Origin: Lutraria lutraria
Lineage: Eukaryota > Mollusca > Bivalvia > Venerida > Mactridae
Direction: 5' to 3'
DNA length: 64,000 nucleotides
Assembly: GCA_964023205.1 (NCBI GenBank)
Contig: OZ026841.1
Span: forward strand, 34,610,399 to 34,674,398
Below are positions 1 to 13,390 of the stretch, one piece after another. Under the pieces are notes generated by a model. The model was not told where the DNA came from and made no database searches. It worked only from the letters and a program-made list of their open reading frames with translations. A program made the translations under genes and the position numbers. Positions within the stretch are counted from its first letter, which is position 1. Every line of letters starts with the position of its first letter.

Positions 1-870
1 GGTGGGCCCCGCACCCCACTATCGTAAATATTATTCCCCCCCCCCTGCCTGAAATCCTGGATCCACCTCTGGGTACATATACTACAAACTAATTGAACAG
101 CAATATGAACAAATAGGGCCAGATTATTTGTCTTTCACTTCTCAGAGCACCACAATGATTTTTGACAATTTAAACAAGAGAGCCAAGATGGCCCTATATC
201 GCTCACATGATAATTATTGTTTACTCATTAATACATTGTTTTGATCCTGTATCGTGAGGTCTGCTGATTTCAAGGTTTTCCAGTGATTTGACCTGGTGAC
301 CTTAGTGCTGACCGCAGATGACCCATGTTCGTTAAAACAAACATTCTTACAAGGTTTGGTGAAGATCGTATCAAAATCGTGACATCTACAATGTTAACGA
401 AGTTCTCCTAAGATTTGACCAAGTGACTTAGTTTTTGACCCCAGATGACCCATGTTCGAACCCATCCTACATATCAATAAGATAATCATAAAACATTCTG
501 ACAAGGTATGGTGAAGATCCAATCAAAACTATGATATCTACAGCATTTAAAAGGTTTTAAGATTTGACCCCTTGACCTATTTTTTGACCCAAGATGACCT
601 ATGTTCGAACTTGTTTTACATATCATTAAGACAAGCATCCTGACAAAGCAATTTGCCCTGGTGACCTAAATTTTGACGAAGGATGACCCATTATCGAACT
701 TGTCCAAGATATCATTAAAATAAACATTCTGACAAAGTTTCATGAAGATCCAATCAAAACAGTGATTTCTAGAGTGTTCATAAGTGTTTTGCTTCAATTT
801 GCCCTGGTGACCTAGTTTTTGACCCCAAGTGACCTATTATCGAACTTGTCAGTGATTTTGTCAACATTAA
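1..870. repeat. Dispersed bivalve-type repeat with degenerate tandem units
   Basis: Positions 1-70 carry the C-run element with 'gaaatcctggatcc' that recurs at 5090-5165. From about 170, 'gccaagatggccc' opens a series of loosely repeated blocks ('tttgaccnngtgacctagtttttgacc...gatgacccatgttcgaac') at about 287, 411, 559, 652 and 795. No convincing coding frame. Confidence 0.6.
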
Positions 871-3009
871 CATTCTGACCCAGTTATGTGAAAATGAACT
901 ACACACGTGGCCCCTAGTGCGTGTTCTATATTCATATAAGTACCATGTACAAAGGGACACTACTATTGAAGTCCTGATTAATAACTGCAAGCCAGATTTA
1001 ATGTTACTGTTATATATATGTACTGCATGTTAATTCAATAATCATGTTAGTTCGTAGAAGTCTATCATATAATAAACATATATTTATAAGCTATTATAGT
1101 GTTGCTTCTACACAGGGTCTCGAACCCTACCCGGTCAACCTGATGACCGAACAATCAAATATAACAGTGTGTTCACAAGGTAAAAGTTGACGCTGCATAC
1201 ATCCATTCATTCATCCTACATTCTTAGTGGATGCATGTCTACAACTCTTTTTAATTCTAAGCTGTTTAATTTTACACTTTACAATGCTTTACCTACTCAT
1301 TTATCTCACAAGATACAAATAAAAAAATTCTGGTCCAATATTTGCAATGTTAAAATTTGTATGCAACTTACATGCAGTTTCCTGTATGTTTAAAATACAC
1401 AACCAACGAAAATTAAGTATAATAATAAATAAAAGCTTTGTCAGTCAACATCAGTAGCGGTATACATGTACATTGTATACATAAAACAAATACTGAAGAC
1501 CAACTACAGTTCATAAAATTTATACATTTTGTACTGCAGAAAACTCCAGTTCACAAATACAACAGACTAAGTACAGAGTCAGTACTTACACAATTACTGT
1601 AGATAAAGCTGTAAACAGGTACTGATGACAAAATTACTAAGTAGGCAAATAAAGTTGGTAAACTACACACATATTGCAGGAAGTACAAAGTTCAAACGGT
1701 AGAACAAACAAGAAATGTCTTTAACAAAGACAAACAGCTTAGAAATGTTTGTCAATAATGAGTGTATTTATAATTAATGGCACTTTTAATATTTTGACCA
1801 CCTTAGAATACAGTTTTGTAAGATTTTACTTCACAGATTTTATGAACAGAAAGATTTCACCCATCCTTGTTATATGTACATGTATAACATTTATCTAATG
1901 CTTTACCTGGCTTAAAACTCACGACAATACTAGTATAATAGTAGTATGCAATCATATGAACCATTTGAGAGAATTAAGTCAGCAACGCTTAGAAACACAT
2001 TCATCAGTAAAGTCACAGAACAAACCTTTACAGCTCAAGTCACAGCTAGTACACCAACATTCAAAGCGGCATTTAAATCTATGTGTTAAAGTCAAAAAGT
2101 AAAATTCTTAAACTGTATACAACTAACAAGAGTTATAACTTGAATAAATACTTAGATCTTAGCTAGGACATGTACTATAAAACAATGATTCTCAACAGCC
2201 TGCTTGACAAAATGGTAAAATCTGCTTATAAACTCGTATGGACAACCTGATGGACGTACAAGACAAGAGCTATATACGTCGCATCATTAGGGGCCACTAG
2301 TCATAAAAATCCAAGCCATATCTTTCAAAATCAATTGTGAATTTTACATACGGCCACTTGATTTATACAATGTCATAAAATACTCGTATGACACTTCATT
2401 ATAATGCAATATCTCAGATAGCAACTACCCGGTAGAGAGAATTTGTAAGGGGAAAAGCTCAGAATACTATTACTGTAAGTTTTCTGTCTAAGTCGCATCT
2501 AGTTGTCAACTCTGATTTGATCTTAAATACTAGTAACCTTCAAGAGTAAAGAGGAGATTACTAAATGCAGTCACAGAAGTTATACATAAAGAGTTCCATG
2601 TACCATAATATTCCATTCATCATAAAAACCTTCAGTCTATCACTTAACAACATTCCTAGATGTAAATTCATGTTATTCCTTGTAAGACAATGAAATGTTC
2701 ATTGAAGAAAGATTCATTCAATATAACAATTGGGTATGATTATTAAAAGATCTTATTTTTGAGAATGAAATTTGTTACAGGAACAATCTTCTGAACAGTT
2801 TTAGTCATATAACAGCAATAACTACTGAGTTTGCACCAATTACCATTATTAGTCACTAAACTTGACGAATTCATATGATCAACCTTGAATTCAATGTTTA
2901 CAAAGTTACTGAATACTAGATGAATTTTAACAGTCTGAATGTATACAGTACACATAGAACATGTGGACTGAAGATTTAAGAATATTCTTATCATCAAAGA
3001 CATGTATAC
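871..3009. other. Intergenic, no gene seen
   Basis: AT-rich sequence. Around 1095-1180 the minus strand has a box-B-like GGGTTCGAGACCC, suggesting a tRNA-derived repeat. The 86-codon minus-strand open frame at 2743-3003 has no recognisable motif, and I do not call it a gene. Confidence 0.4.
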
Positions 3010-3230
3010 AGAAACAAGAGGGCCAAGATGGCCTGATAAATGCTCACCTGAGATAAGCCTGACATGGTGACCTAGATTTTGACCACAGAATTCTGACCCA
3101 TGTTCGAACTAGTCCAAGATGTCATCTCTGATCTAATCAATACAAACATTCTGACCCAGTGAAAATCTGACTAAAATTGTGGCCTCTATCTCGTTCACAA
3201 GACAAAAGCTGACATCACAAGCACGACAAC
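3010..3230. repeat. Second copy of the 'ggccaagatggcc' repeat
   Basis: Starts 'aacaagagggccaagatggc' and continues with the same 'gtgacctagattttgacc' and 'gacccatgttcgaac' blocks as positions 170-870, in the same orientation. Confidence 0.6.
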
Positions 3231-3933
3231 AGACAAAGACAGATAACAAAAGCTCAATAAGATACATTAAATTTGGAAGCCAAAGCAATTAAAAGTTAAT
3301 GAAATATCTGTATCCACTTAAAGCGTGTTATACACTGAGGCAATACGGAATGGTTTATATTGTGCATCTTAACTCATGAATTACTTCAAAAGCTTTCTTT
3401 AGTAAATGAAATTTGTTAAACATTCCAACAAGGAAAGATTGAGTTATGTAAGTTTACACAAGCACTTATTCTAGCAATCAGGACAGAATGAAGAGTCAGA
3501 TACCACTTATAGCACTTCCATATGATGAGTATGCACATGTCTGTATTTGTGGTGTCAGTTGAAATATTTTTGAGATTATGAGAATCAAGAAAGTATGTGT
3601 ATATGAACACATCATTTACAATAAAGGGAGTAAATGTGTGTTTCATGCTATCAGTAAAAACTTACCCATAATTCAATCATTAATCTAGCCAACCAGCTGA
3701 AGTCTCATCAAACTTGTCTGTTGACAATATGACAAATGTTTTTGGTCCGTGAGGCCATTATAGGCCTTAAAATTACCGGTAATACATTTTGCACACCACT
3801 TTACACCATCCCTAAAATGTGCTAGCCCCTTTGTCATGAACATCACTGATTTGTAGCATATCATAAATATATGATGTATAGTCATATAATTACCATAATA
3901 TTTGTGTTATTAAATTGTTTGTGATGTTAATCG

Positions 3934-4001
3934 GCCTGATTAGCTCAGTTGGAAGAGCATCTGACTTGCGTGAGGTTGTGACTTCGAGCCCCACATCAGT
4001 T
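3934..4001 (+). pseudogene. tRNA-Ala(TGC)-like pseudogene or SINE head
   Basis: GCCTGAT pairs with a decayed ATCAGTT acceptor strand, with a D arm (TAGCTCAGTTGGAAGAGC), anticodon loop CTTGCGT and T-arm box B (TGACTTCGAGCCCC). The 3' half of the anticodon stem is lost, so it cannot fold as a normal tRNA. No CCA or terminator follows. Confidence 0.6.
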
Positions 4002-4331
4002 ACTTTGTTTTTCTCCTAATATGCTTCTATTTATGCAATAATATGTAAAAAGTTGTCATATATATTTTTATACTAGCTAGTATGAAATATTCTTTAACGC
4101 CTACTGTGTCTGGACTCATTTAGCTTGGCCAATGTCTCAGTAAACAAATATTTGAACTAATAATTTATGTTTATATTCATCACATAATTAGTAGAAAATT
4201 GTACTATAAACAAGTACGGTATATCATGATAGGTCTGCACTGTACAGATGCTATACAATAGTTTATTAACACAAGTCATGAATCAAGATATTTCAATAAT
4301 TTCAGACAAGAAAATAATACTTTTACTGACA

Positions 4332-4624
4332 GTCAGGCGCATAGCTAGCCCTCCATGGATGTGGATTCAGGATTAAGCTAGGGGGGTACGGGGGCATGCT
4401 CCCCCGAAAATTTTTGAAAATAATGTTGCAATCTGGTGCATTCTAGGCGATTTCAGGGTCATTAAAGCGATTTCTTAATATTATATTAGAATATGGACAA
4501 ATAGAATACATTAAGGCGTTAAGGGTTTATACATTTATGAAGTAGATTTTCCTGATTTTTTTTTTTTTGTCAGAATCATGTGGATTCAGCCACGTACTCG
4601 CGTATAGGCAGCTACGCGCCTGAC
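4332..4624. mobile_element. MITE with CAGGCGC ends
   Basis: Left end CAGGCGCATAGCTAGCC and right end GGCAGCTACGCGCCTG are inverted with two mismatches. The interior is non-coding with a run of T. A clean target-site duplication is not visible. The ends are somewhat hAT-like. Confidence 0.55.
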
Positions 4625-5079
4625 AGCTAGTGGAAAACATTACAATTATATTCAATATGCTTTAAACAGTTTATCAATAGTATTTTGGTAATGCTTGATA
4701 ATCTAATGACCTTACCAGTCCCAGTGGTTTCTACCAGTACTGACCAGTTCCTGTGGGTTTTTGTATAACTAACAACATTGCTACATAATTGTAAAGCTAA
4801 AGTAAACACAGAATGAATATCTTCAATAAATGTACATGTTTCAGAAATTAACATGAATATTGTATGTATCAAACTACTTCCAATAGCTTGTTGCAACACT
4901 TCATCAATTTATCTATACATTTCATGAAAAACTTGCACAAGGGATGTCCCATGACATGTTAAACGATATTGATGCAGCAGCACACACGAAATAGCGTTGA
5001 ATTAGTTTTTAGCAAAATAATATGAACTAGACAGCTGACCCAAAACTACGGTAACCTGAATGCACCATTTCACTTCTTT

Positions 5080-5165
5080 AAATTAGATTTTTTGCAGGGG
5101 AGGTCCCCCACTCTCCTTAATATTACCCCCCCCCCCCTGTCTGAAATCCTGGATCTGCCTCTGCA
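5080..5165. repeat. C-run repeat fragment (same family as position 1)
   Basis: Shares the C-run and 'tgaaatcctggatc' with the start of the window. Confidence 0.5.
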
Positions 5166-5698
5166 TGAAATACTGATACTTGGTCCTTTTTGTATAAACT
5201 GCATGTAACACTTACATGGAATGATAGCAGAATGACAGTATAATTCATCAGTGGTTTAAGGCAAAGACATATTGTATAGTACATAAGATTAGGTCTTCCA
5301 TTAACGTTACTGTACCATTATAGGATATGTAACATCAGCTATCACTATGATATTTAAGCTCAGCTTATCTTTATTATAAGGTATTAAATATTCATTTTCA
5401 ATATCACATTAAGACACCTTTTCAATGTTCCGTATTTGACTTAACATCTAAATGAAGGCTTATTTGTGGTAAACTTTAAAGCTTTCAATGCTTTTAGTGT
5501 GGTATTCTTTTTTGTACCTGGTATCATAGATATTTTAAGATATGTAGTATGTGTAGACTATTTCTTATTTTGCTGGGGATTAGCACTCCAACAGTGACTT
5601 TCCCACATTAAATAGTGGAGGAAGACCCGGCATTCACCAACAACACCAACCACCCATAAGCTAGATGGACAACTCCCTCAGGCAATCATTAAAAATTG

Positions 5699-6031
5699 TT
5701 TGTTTGTAGTGCTCCGACCCTAATTTCCAGAGGTGGGTAGGTATTTTTTTTATTTTGGAATATTTTTTTCTGAAATTGCATTGATAAAATAATTGGCAAT
5801 TTGAAATACACAGTATTTTATGCAGTCTGCTCTGCATCAAACATGTAATTATACAGAATTAAAACATGATGAAAAACCAGTTTGTGTTGGATAAAGGCCA
5901 TTTATTCTGGTATGGTTTAAAAACAGACAGAATGGGTGCAAACAGATAACTAAAAAAATTGACTTGAAAACCTAAAAAAGAGAAAAGTTAAGGGACCATT
6001 TTAATGGGTCGGTCGGAGCACTACAAACAAA
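5699..6031. mobile_element. 333-bp MITE with perfect 21-bp terminal inverted repeats
   Basis: The left end, TTTGTTTGTAGTGCTCCGAC and C, and the right end, GGTCGGAGCACTACAAACAA and A, are exact reverse complements. The interior is AT-rich and non-coding. No target-site duplication is evident. Confidence 0.75.
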
Positions 6032-6252
6032 GATTTTTTATTTTTGGCCTCAGATGTGGAATTTGAGCTGTGAGCAGCTAGTGATTACTTTTTGTTTGTT
6101 GTTTATATTGAGTTTTACACCCCTTTTCAGAGTCATAATAATGAGGCGGAGAGTTCGCCTAAGCCTCACTTCATACGGGAGAGTTAGTATTATAATATAT
6201 AGACACAAAACTACACAGGTCTATATACCAACACAAGTTTCAATAAATACAG

Positions 6253-6505
6253 CAGGGCTCGACACTAACACTGGTCTGCTGGTCTGAGACTGGTGGTTTT
6301 TGTGCAGGACCATTAACTCATGGAATTTGAATGGTCCGATGGATCACTGAAAATTTTTGGAGGAGTATCAATATTATACTGTAAATAAACAAATAACATA
6401 TTATTAATATGTGGAAGGACCACCTGAAATTCTGTTGGACCAGCAGGTTTCCAAAGCTGATGGTCCATTGGGTCACCATGAAAAATAAGTTAGTGTCGAG
6501 CCCTG
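6253..6505. mobile_element. 253-bp MITE with 17-bp inverted ends (CAGGGCTCGACACTAAC)
   Basis: Perfect terminal inverted repeats CAGGGCTCGACACTAAC / GTTAGTGTCGAGCCCTG. CAGGG ends are common in hAT elements. No 8-bp duplication is visible at these boundaries, so the superfamily is unproven. Confidence 0.7.
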
Positions 6506-7256
6506 AATTGGTGCGAAAATATAATTCAATAAAAAGACTTCCTTGATAAGATTAAAAGTTTATATTTGAACAATATTTGTCAGTCTACCCCAATGAACGT
6601 ATTTATAAAGGAAAAAATTAGTTTAGTCAAACCTATAAAACATGTCAATACAATGTGCATGTTAGAGGATATTAAATTTCTCACTTGAAGTTGGAACTTG
6701 GCCAAATCCAAGGTATTACAAATTCGGATGATAAAATGTGTACATATAATTTATACTATACTTGTTTATGAATGTTTATGGTTTATGAACACCAACTGTT
6801 ACATTGAATTTCATATTATTAGGTTAACAGTATAAAGTTTAAACATATACCAATTGTAGAGTAAGTCAGTTGATATAAAATGAGGTACAAGAGATTTACC
6901 CAAATGTGAATGTATTGTTATTTTTATGTTAAGAGTTTCCTGCAGGATACAAGCGAGGCATGGTGTTTTGTGCTCTGAATGGTCACTTTTAGAGCGCTAT
7001 ACAACCCATGCAGGTTATTTTGTGTTTCCTTGTAGTATTTTATAAATGAAGATCTGATGCATATCCTACAAACAAATCTCGGGAGGTCAAATAAATACCT
7101 AACAATCTGGTATACAAATATAACGTAAACAATTATACAACAATTAGTAATAATATTATATGAATGAGTTTCATGACTTTCATCTGATACTGTGTCAGAA
7201 AATCATTCATAATTCCAAATATTGCATCAATGATCCCAATAGTTACATCATGTCAG

Positions 7257-7515
7257 GGTCACCCCCCCCCCCCATAAAGTAATATTATATCAGTGACCCT
7301 TCCTAGTACATTAATTAGGGACCCTTACAGATATCTTATGTAAGGGACTCTTAAAATTATGATTTGTCAATGACCCTTACGGTTAAATTAAGTTAGGGAC
7401 CCTTACAAATACATTATTTAGTTAGGGGACTCCACTACTGCCACTTTAAGTCAAGGTCCCCTAAAGTTACATTAATTCAAAGACCCCTAAAGATACATTA
7501 ATTTGGGAACCCTAC
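7257..7515. repeat. Degenerate tandem repeat of about 30 bp
   Basis: About eight loose copies of a unit like 'agggacccttacaaatacattaatt' follow a 12-nt C-run. They include gains and losses and one longer unit around 7430. Confidence 0.6.
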
Positions 7516-7923
7516 AAGTTGGAAATATAAATACCTGTCTATAAAAGCTGTAAATCCAAACTAAATGCTAAGAGAGAAGATGCACAGAATGGTATCTTAT
7601 GATAAAGTGATTTTTATCCACGTGTCAACCAACGTACATAATGCACATCAGTCACATGATAAACAATTCAACCATGTGACATGCTTACAGAGATAACACA
7701 TGTTCAAGACAAGTATTAACTTCCTTAGAATAACTTAATGAACAACACACACTTAGCTGCATACTTCCTCATCTTATATTAACAGTTAAAACAGAGTACA
7801 TGTATATACTGCTCTTTAAAAAAGCTCACTGTGTGGGCAAATAGAACATTTATGAATAGTAGGGTCACACTTACAACAGCATAGTTTTTTCTTTGTAACA
7901 TACAGTCTTATCATTTACTTTAA

Positions 7924-8491
7924 AGGGGCATGCCCAGGAACTGCTGTGTCTTGGGTTTTATACACCAAAAATGCGTTTATCACTTGTAAAAACAATTATT
8001 ACCGAAAAGTCAAAGAAGAATGTGCCTTCAAAAATGGCCCTATAACGCACGCGTGGGTATTTATAAGCCGGTTTAAATAAAAGGCTTACAAGCCTTTTAT
8101 TGACGACAACGATATTTCCGATTCGTCTGAGAATTTAACTTAGCGTGCGCGCTGTCTTTCAAGCAGCAAAACAATGATATTTACCTATAATTGATCGATA
8201 GATAAGCTTTATGTCGCAAACAATGAACATGGCATGAGCAATACTTACCATTTCACAGTTTGTTGACATTTTTTCCGCTTTTGACAGATCCCGAAAGGGT
8301 CGAGTTATGAAAATGACGAATATTTTCTAAGACGTAATCCGCAGGTTTGGTAAATCTTGAAATGTGTATTTTGAGTCAAATAGCGGGACATTTCGTAAAT
8401 ATTTAACAGGACTTTCATTAAATGATTTTGGCATTCAAATGATACCAATTTGATTTATATTCGAGACGCTTCAGTTCCAGGGCATGCCCCT
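7924..8491. mobile_element. 568-bp MITE with TTAA target duplication (piggyBac-type)
   Basis: Flanked by TTAA at 7920-7923 and 8492-8495. The inverted ends AGGGGCATGCCC(A/T)GGAACTG match at 19 of 20 positions. GGGCATGCCC is itself palindromic. No transposase frame inside, so it would depend on another element. Confidence 0.8.
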
Positions 8492-8816
8492 TTAATAAGA
8501 AACATGATATAATACTTTGATTTTTTATGCACTCTTAAGTCTAACCAAAATCAGATGAGGACAGGGGTTTCTTTATTATACCTGTAGTTGTAACCTACAT
8601 TCTACTCTAAAAATTTCTTTGAAATCATGCAGTTTTTCCCAAATTTTCAATTTATTGCTTGAAATTTCATTCCATAAATTGATTTTCAGACGATCATTAT
8701 TTCGCCAAAAGAGGCTTCATGCAATCCTACTATTTCAGTATCTATTAAAGGCTAGGGTGCCTTCCCAAAACATAAAGAAAAACCCTGTTTATCTTTAAAA
8801 TGTGAATGAAACTATT

Positions 8817-8892
8817 CGAGGGTTCAGCGCAAAACTGTCGTAACTTGTTCTGATTTCAATATGAGTTACGACACTGTTGCGCTGAACCCTCG
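8817..8892. repeat. 29-bp inverted repeat with 18-nt loop
   Basis: Arms 8817-8845 and 8864-8892 are complementary at 27 of 29 positions (CGAGGGTTCAGCGCAA ... ). It would fold into a compact RNA hairpin if transcribed. Confidence 0.7.
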
Positions 8893-8899
8893 TATTGTA

Positions 8900-11200
8900 C
8901 TTTACTATTGTGAATTATTTTGGATGTCTGAAGTTGTGTAATGACTGACTATAAATCATTCTCTTACTTTGAAATGAATGATTTCTCTCATTTTGCCCTG
9001 TTGAGTACAACTATGCAAGTCAGGGGATGCACCTAAGAAAGATAATCAAGAGGTCAAACACCTCCAAAGTACAGCATACGCGCATGTCCTGGTTTCTTGT
9101 TTCAGGTTTATAGAGTGAACAGAAAATGACTTAAAATGAGCATAATAAGTGATACTGTTACACAAACGGAAATTGAGAAATTCTACATTCATATCTGTAC
9201 TGTCAGTTCTTTGATTTGAACGGAAAATTCTCCGTGTTTAAATACCGTATATAATGCATATATATAGTATACACTAATGTTTAAGTGTTGAATTTATCCA
9301 ATACCGTACAGTATTCACACGTAACGCGCCAGTGAACGCTCGCTGGATTAGCACACATTATATCGAGGCTATAACATGCCGAACCAGTATTTATATAACA
9401 CGAAGTTTATATGCCGAAACAAAATAGCTCGTACTACTTTTTTACAGTCAATATTTGGACAACTTTCAGGACCGAAATACGTCAAGTCAATAACATTCTA
9501 TATTCATATTTGTTTAAATATGTTATCAGAGTCATAAGAGACGGTAAATTGTTCAGTATTTTCGTAATACGACCAGACATACTATTAATAAATATCAATT
9601 AAGTGTGTTCATGCATATAGTGTAACTATCATCATTGTGTCAGAATGAAATAATACAGATTCGGTAACAAGTGAAACAACTGTTTGATGGCAGACACGTA
9701 GTAAAACTAAATAAATGTATACATGATTTCCATTAAAACTTCCCCAGATGATTCGACACAAATGATAAGATACGGTATGCGTTTTATTTAACATAACGTC
9801 ATCGCTGTAATGATAAGTGAATTTACACCCTCAATGGCCAAAAATCGCATCCTATTTTTGTTTCACAAATATTTAAATTGAAGTAAAGTCAAGTTGTATC
9901 ATCAAAAGTGCCTGGGTGTAATGTAGACGTGTGTAAATACAGTAAAATACGCCATAATGTAAACGTGATGTTTATGAATAATGGATCAATACATGTATGA
10001 ATCAGATTTGTGATCTCTGAATAGAATTGATCAACTATCAACTAAGTTATTGATTGAATTATTACTCATACCAGTACGGTTTGTTTTGTATGCAATTCTA
10101 GCTGGCGTTCTATGTTAAATAATGACATGTTTGTGTACTTGTACTTGTGTGATGGTTTTATACATATGCGTACGATTAATGTCGTCTGCTGGGCCCAGTG
10201 GTCGATTCTTGAACTGTTCACTGTTTCTATACATATGTACAAGCATTCACTAATGTAAACATTACACGATGGATTGTCTCGAAAAAACAATAACCATACT
10301 AATTCAAAGCTGAATTAAAATATTACCCTTATAACAAAGTTCACCAGGAAACCAACAAAGCCCTACCGCAGGCACCACATTTATGAAGTAATACATATTT
10401 TATACAAAGGACTGTTCAACATTCAGACATTAACCCGGAAGTCTTGTGGATAACAGAGACACAAACTCCAAAACGAAGACGTATTAATTAGAAATAATGA
10501 ACAAAGTTTCCATATGTGGTGAAGAAATCCGAAACTAAGTATTCATGATACGTTCAGCTGCGATCGTAAAATTTTACTTAGGACGTAACAAATCATGCTG
10601 TATTGAATATGAGGCTTTGTTTTAATACAACTGAATGGGAGGGAATTTAACCAAATTCAAACTAACGTTGAATAAATGATGGTTCATGAAAATGATACCA
10701 ATTAAATAAGCTATAATCCCAAACTTTATTTTAAGTTTATTTTACCACAAGAACGTTAAACCACACTTCTCAGATTACTTTATATGTGTATTGACGGGTG
10801 GGGCACCTTCACAGACTACTTTATAAAACATTCAACTTGTCTGACTAAGCAGACGTCTAGAAAAATCGATCGTCATATTTACCCCGGCATACAAAATAAA
10901 GCTAAAATACAACAATCATTGACATTATTCTACATAAAACGTAATTTACATAATACATTGTCGACTACAAACTGCACTACACAATCTGAAAAATCGACCA
11001 GACGACACACACGAGTCTAATGCATGATATTAACCAGCGACTGTAGTATGTAAGACATAAAATGCTGTATATACATCGCTAGTCGATACACACACGCATA
11101 CATAAAAAAGAAAAGTCGCCATTACCCTCGTGGCTGTAGTCATTCTATGACCACACTAATGTACAAGAATATACAAATTATCATAAATTACGTATAGTCT
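8900..11200. other. Intergenic, nothing firm seen
   Basis: AT-rich, with short frames lacking family motifs. The sequence becomes richer in CpG near 11030-11480. Confidence 0.4.
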
Positions 11201-11203
11201 TAC

Positions 11204-11370
11204 CTTTAATGTTTGGTGTAAATCGCTTTACGTGAACGTCAAGAGCAGGAGTTTTCTTAAAAATGCGAGAGCGTCTCTTCCTCTACCTGTGTGTCACGTT
11301 CGATTAGTCAACCGGAACACGGATAAACGAGCCGGGTTATGGCAAAATCTACCGGCTTTTAAACCAATCC
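11204..11370 (-). promoter_or_regulatory. Promoter-like block with a possible non-coding first exon
   Basis: On the minus strand an inverted CCAAT box (ATTGG) and TTTAAAAG near 11360 are followed by about 150 nt richer in CpG than the surroundings. This has no ATG and ends in a strong donor (TTAAAG|GTAAGA at 11204). Flanking TCTCGCG and CTCTCGTGC blocks add to a promoter look. No coding exon was identified to its left, so the gene may continue outside the window. Confidence 0.35.
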
Positions 11371-12904
11371 TCTCTCGTGCTCTCGCGTTAAAGAAAATGT
11401 GTATCAGTGTATTGATCGTACGTCGCATACAAACACAGCGGTTTTGCGTATATACACATCGATATCTTTTGAAACGTTATTTCCTCCCCTGAGTGTGATT
11501 TCCGCTGGTTTAAACATCGAGTATACCTTGTTATAATGTATATATTATTCCTCATACATGTATGTAAGTTTTCTTCATCAATTGTGTTTTTTGCTATTAA
11601 TTTCCGTGATCAATTTCCGCTTCTCTTTGTGGTATATATATTATACATGTATACTAATGTTTCTAATAAACAATCTATCGCTAACGTGCAAACTTTTTTT
11701 TACTTCTTAAACAATTAATATTTATATCATACTAATTTACAAGTGATACACAAATCCAGGTTTCCAATTATTCCATAGGGTGGAAACAGTTTCTCTCTGT
11801 CAGTCTTAAAACCATTATCGTACATATATATACTATCATTCATTCATTAGTATGTAAAAGGTATGAGGATCAAAGCTATAGATACTGAAAACTGCTGCAA
11901 ATGGACGTTTTGTTGTATTAAATGCAGCACGAGCATTTTTTATTAAATATAATCAATTGAATCCGACAATTTAACATGCACTATATAGGTAGAAGATCAT
12001 TTCTAGGAAAGTTTGATAAAAATCCCTTGAGAAATATAGAAGTCGCGCACAGCAGACTATTTTTCTATAAAAAATATCAAATTGCCTTATCAAAATAAAG
12101 AAATGGCCATTTATTCGCAAAAAGATCAAATCACAAATCACCAACAATATGCCTTGTGGTAGTTAGTGACAATAATTATGAGAAAAATTGGTCGAAATCT
12201 TTTGAGAAATGCAGGAGGAGTTGACGATCGAAATTGTGGACTCTCCATAAAACCTGGCTAAACGGAACACATGGACACAACTTCTGGTTAAGTTTATTTT
12301 GTTATTTGATACTTATTCCAGTAAGGATCCTTTGGCGACCGCGATCGTGGTCCAATACGTACTTAATTAATGCTATGAAAATTTGACAAAATATCGATTT
12401 ACCTGGAGCACATGTGAAGAAGTTGCCAGCACTTATTAAAAGGGCAAGTTAGTACTGGTTAGAATAGAAAGTAACATTTTATTTCAAAAAGGCTAAAAAG
12501 CCCACGAGGATACAAATATGAATAATAAGAAGACTTCCGTCTAGACAAACCGTATCCCTGGGATATGACTGAAAAAATTGTTGAAAAAACAACAACGTTA
12601 AATCCAAATAAATAGGATCCGTGGTTTATCTCGCACCTACTATACCAATTAACAGACAGCTAGTGTAGTAATATAACTGACCTGCAATATGATGAATTGT
12701 AGTGATAACATTAATTCTGTTTTAAAAATACCAAATTACGCCAGTTTTAAAATGAAACAAATTTTAAAGAGAATAAGACACCATTCAAATGACTTTTCAG
12801 TTAAGGTAATTTTAGTTTAAATTCGGGGGCTTCAAACATAACGTGTTTTACCATCACGTATACATTATCGTTACTACCGCTTGTGCCACAGGTAATCGGC
12901 GTAT

Positions 12905-13160
12905 GAAAAAGACCCCACAGACCCTCCTATTTCACAGGAATTTCTTTTACGCTCAGAAAATCTGAAAAATAGCATTCCTGTTTTGTTACAATATACAGCC
13001 TTGATAAACATGCATGGATTTGGCTTTTTTCATGATTTTTTGGTCCTGGAGTTCTTTATACCTTTAATATATAAGATGTACATATAATACTGATTTTTAA
13101 AACATTTTTTGGTTATGAAACTGGGTAGTTGACGGTCTGTGCATGGGGTCCATGCCATAC
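12905..13160. repeat. Possible small inverted-end element
   Basis: GACCCCACAGACC near 12911 is mirrored by GGTCTGTGCATGGGGTC near 13133, with a 4-nt insertion. The interior is AT-rich. Weak evidence for a MITE. Confidence 0.25.
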
Positions 13161-13299
13161 GTTGGTTGCATAGCTGTGGCTCGTGCTACAAGCAGAATCA
13201 TTTGGCGACTAGATATTATTGTTCAGCTTTTAAGAGTGGATGATGACTATATGTCCTAATCACCGACCATCGATCCGTAAATCAGCCGGACAGCTTCCT

Positions 13300-13390
13300 G
13301 ATATGTGAAATCTGTGTGACCAGGTGGGATTCGAGCTTACTGTGATTAGGGACTAGCGATTACTGGTTACCCACGGAGCCCCTACATGTT
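13300..13390. repeat. tRNA-derived repeat fragment
   Basis: A box-B-like GTGGGATTCGAGC followed by an acceptor-like segment; no complete tRNA fold. Confidence 0.3.

Noticed and set aside
3934..4001. Functional tRNA-Ala
   Set aside because: The anticodon stem cannot close and the acceptor end is mutated; better a pseudogene or SINE head.
11232..11492. 86-codon plus frame in the CpG-richer block
   Set aside because: Overlaps promoter-like sequence better explained on the other strand; peptide has no recognisable motif.
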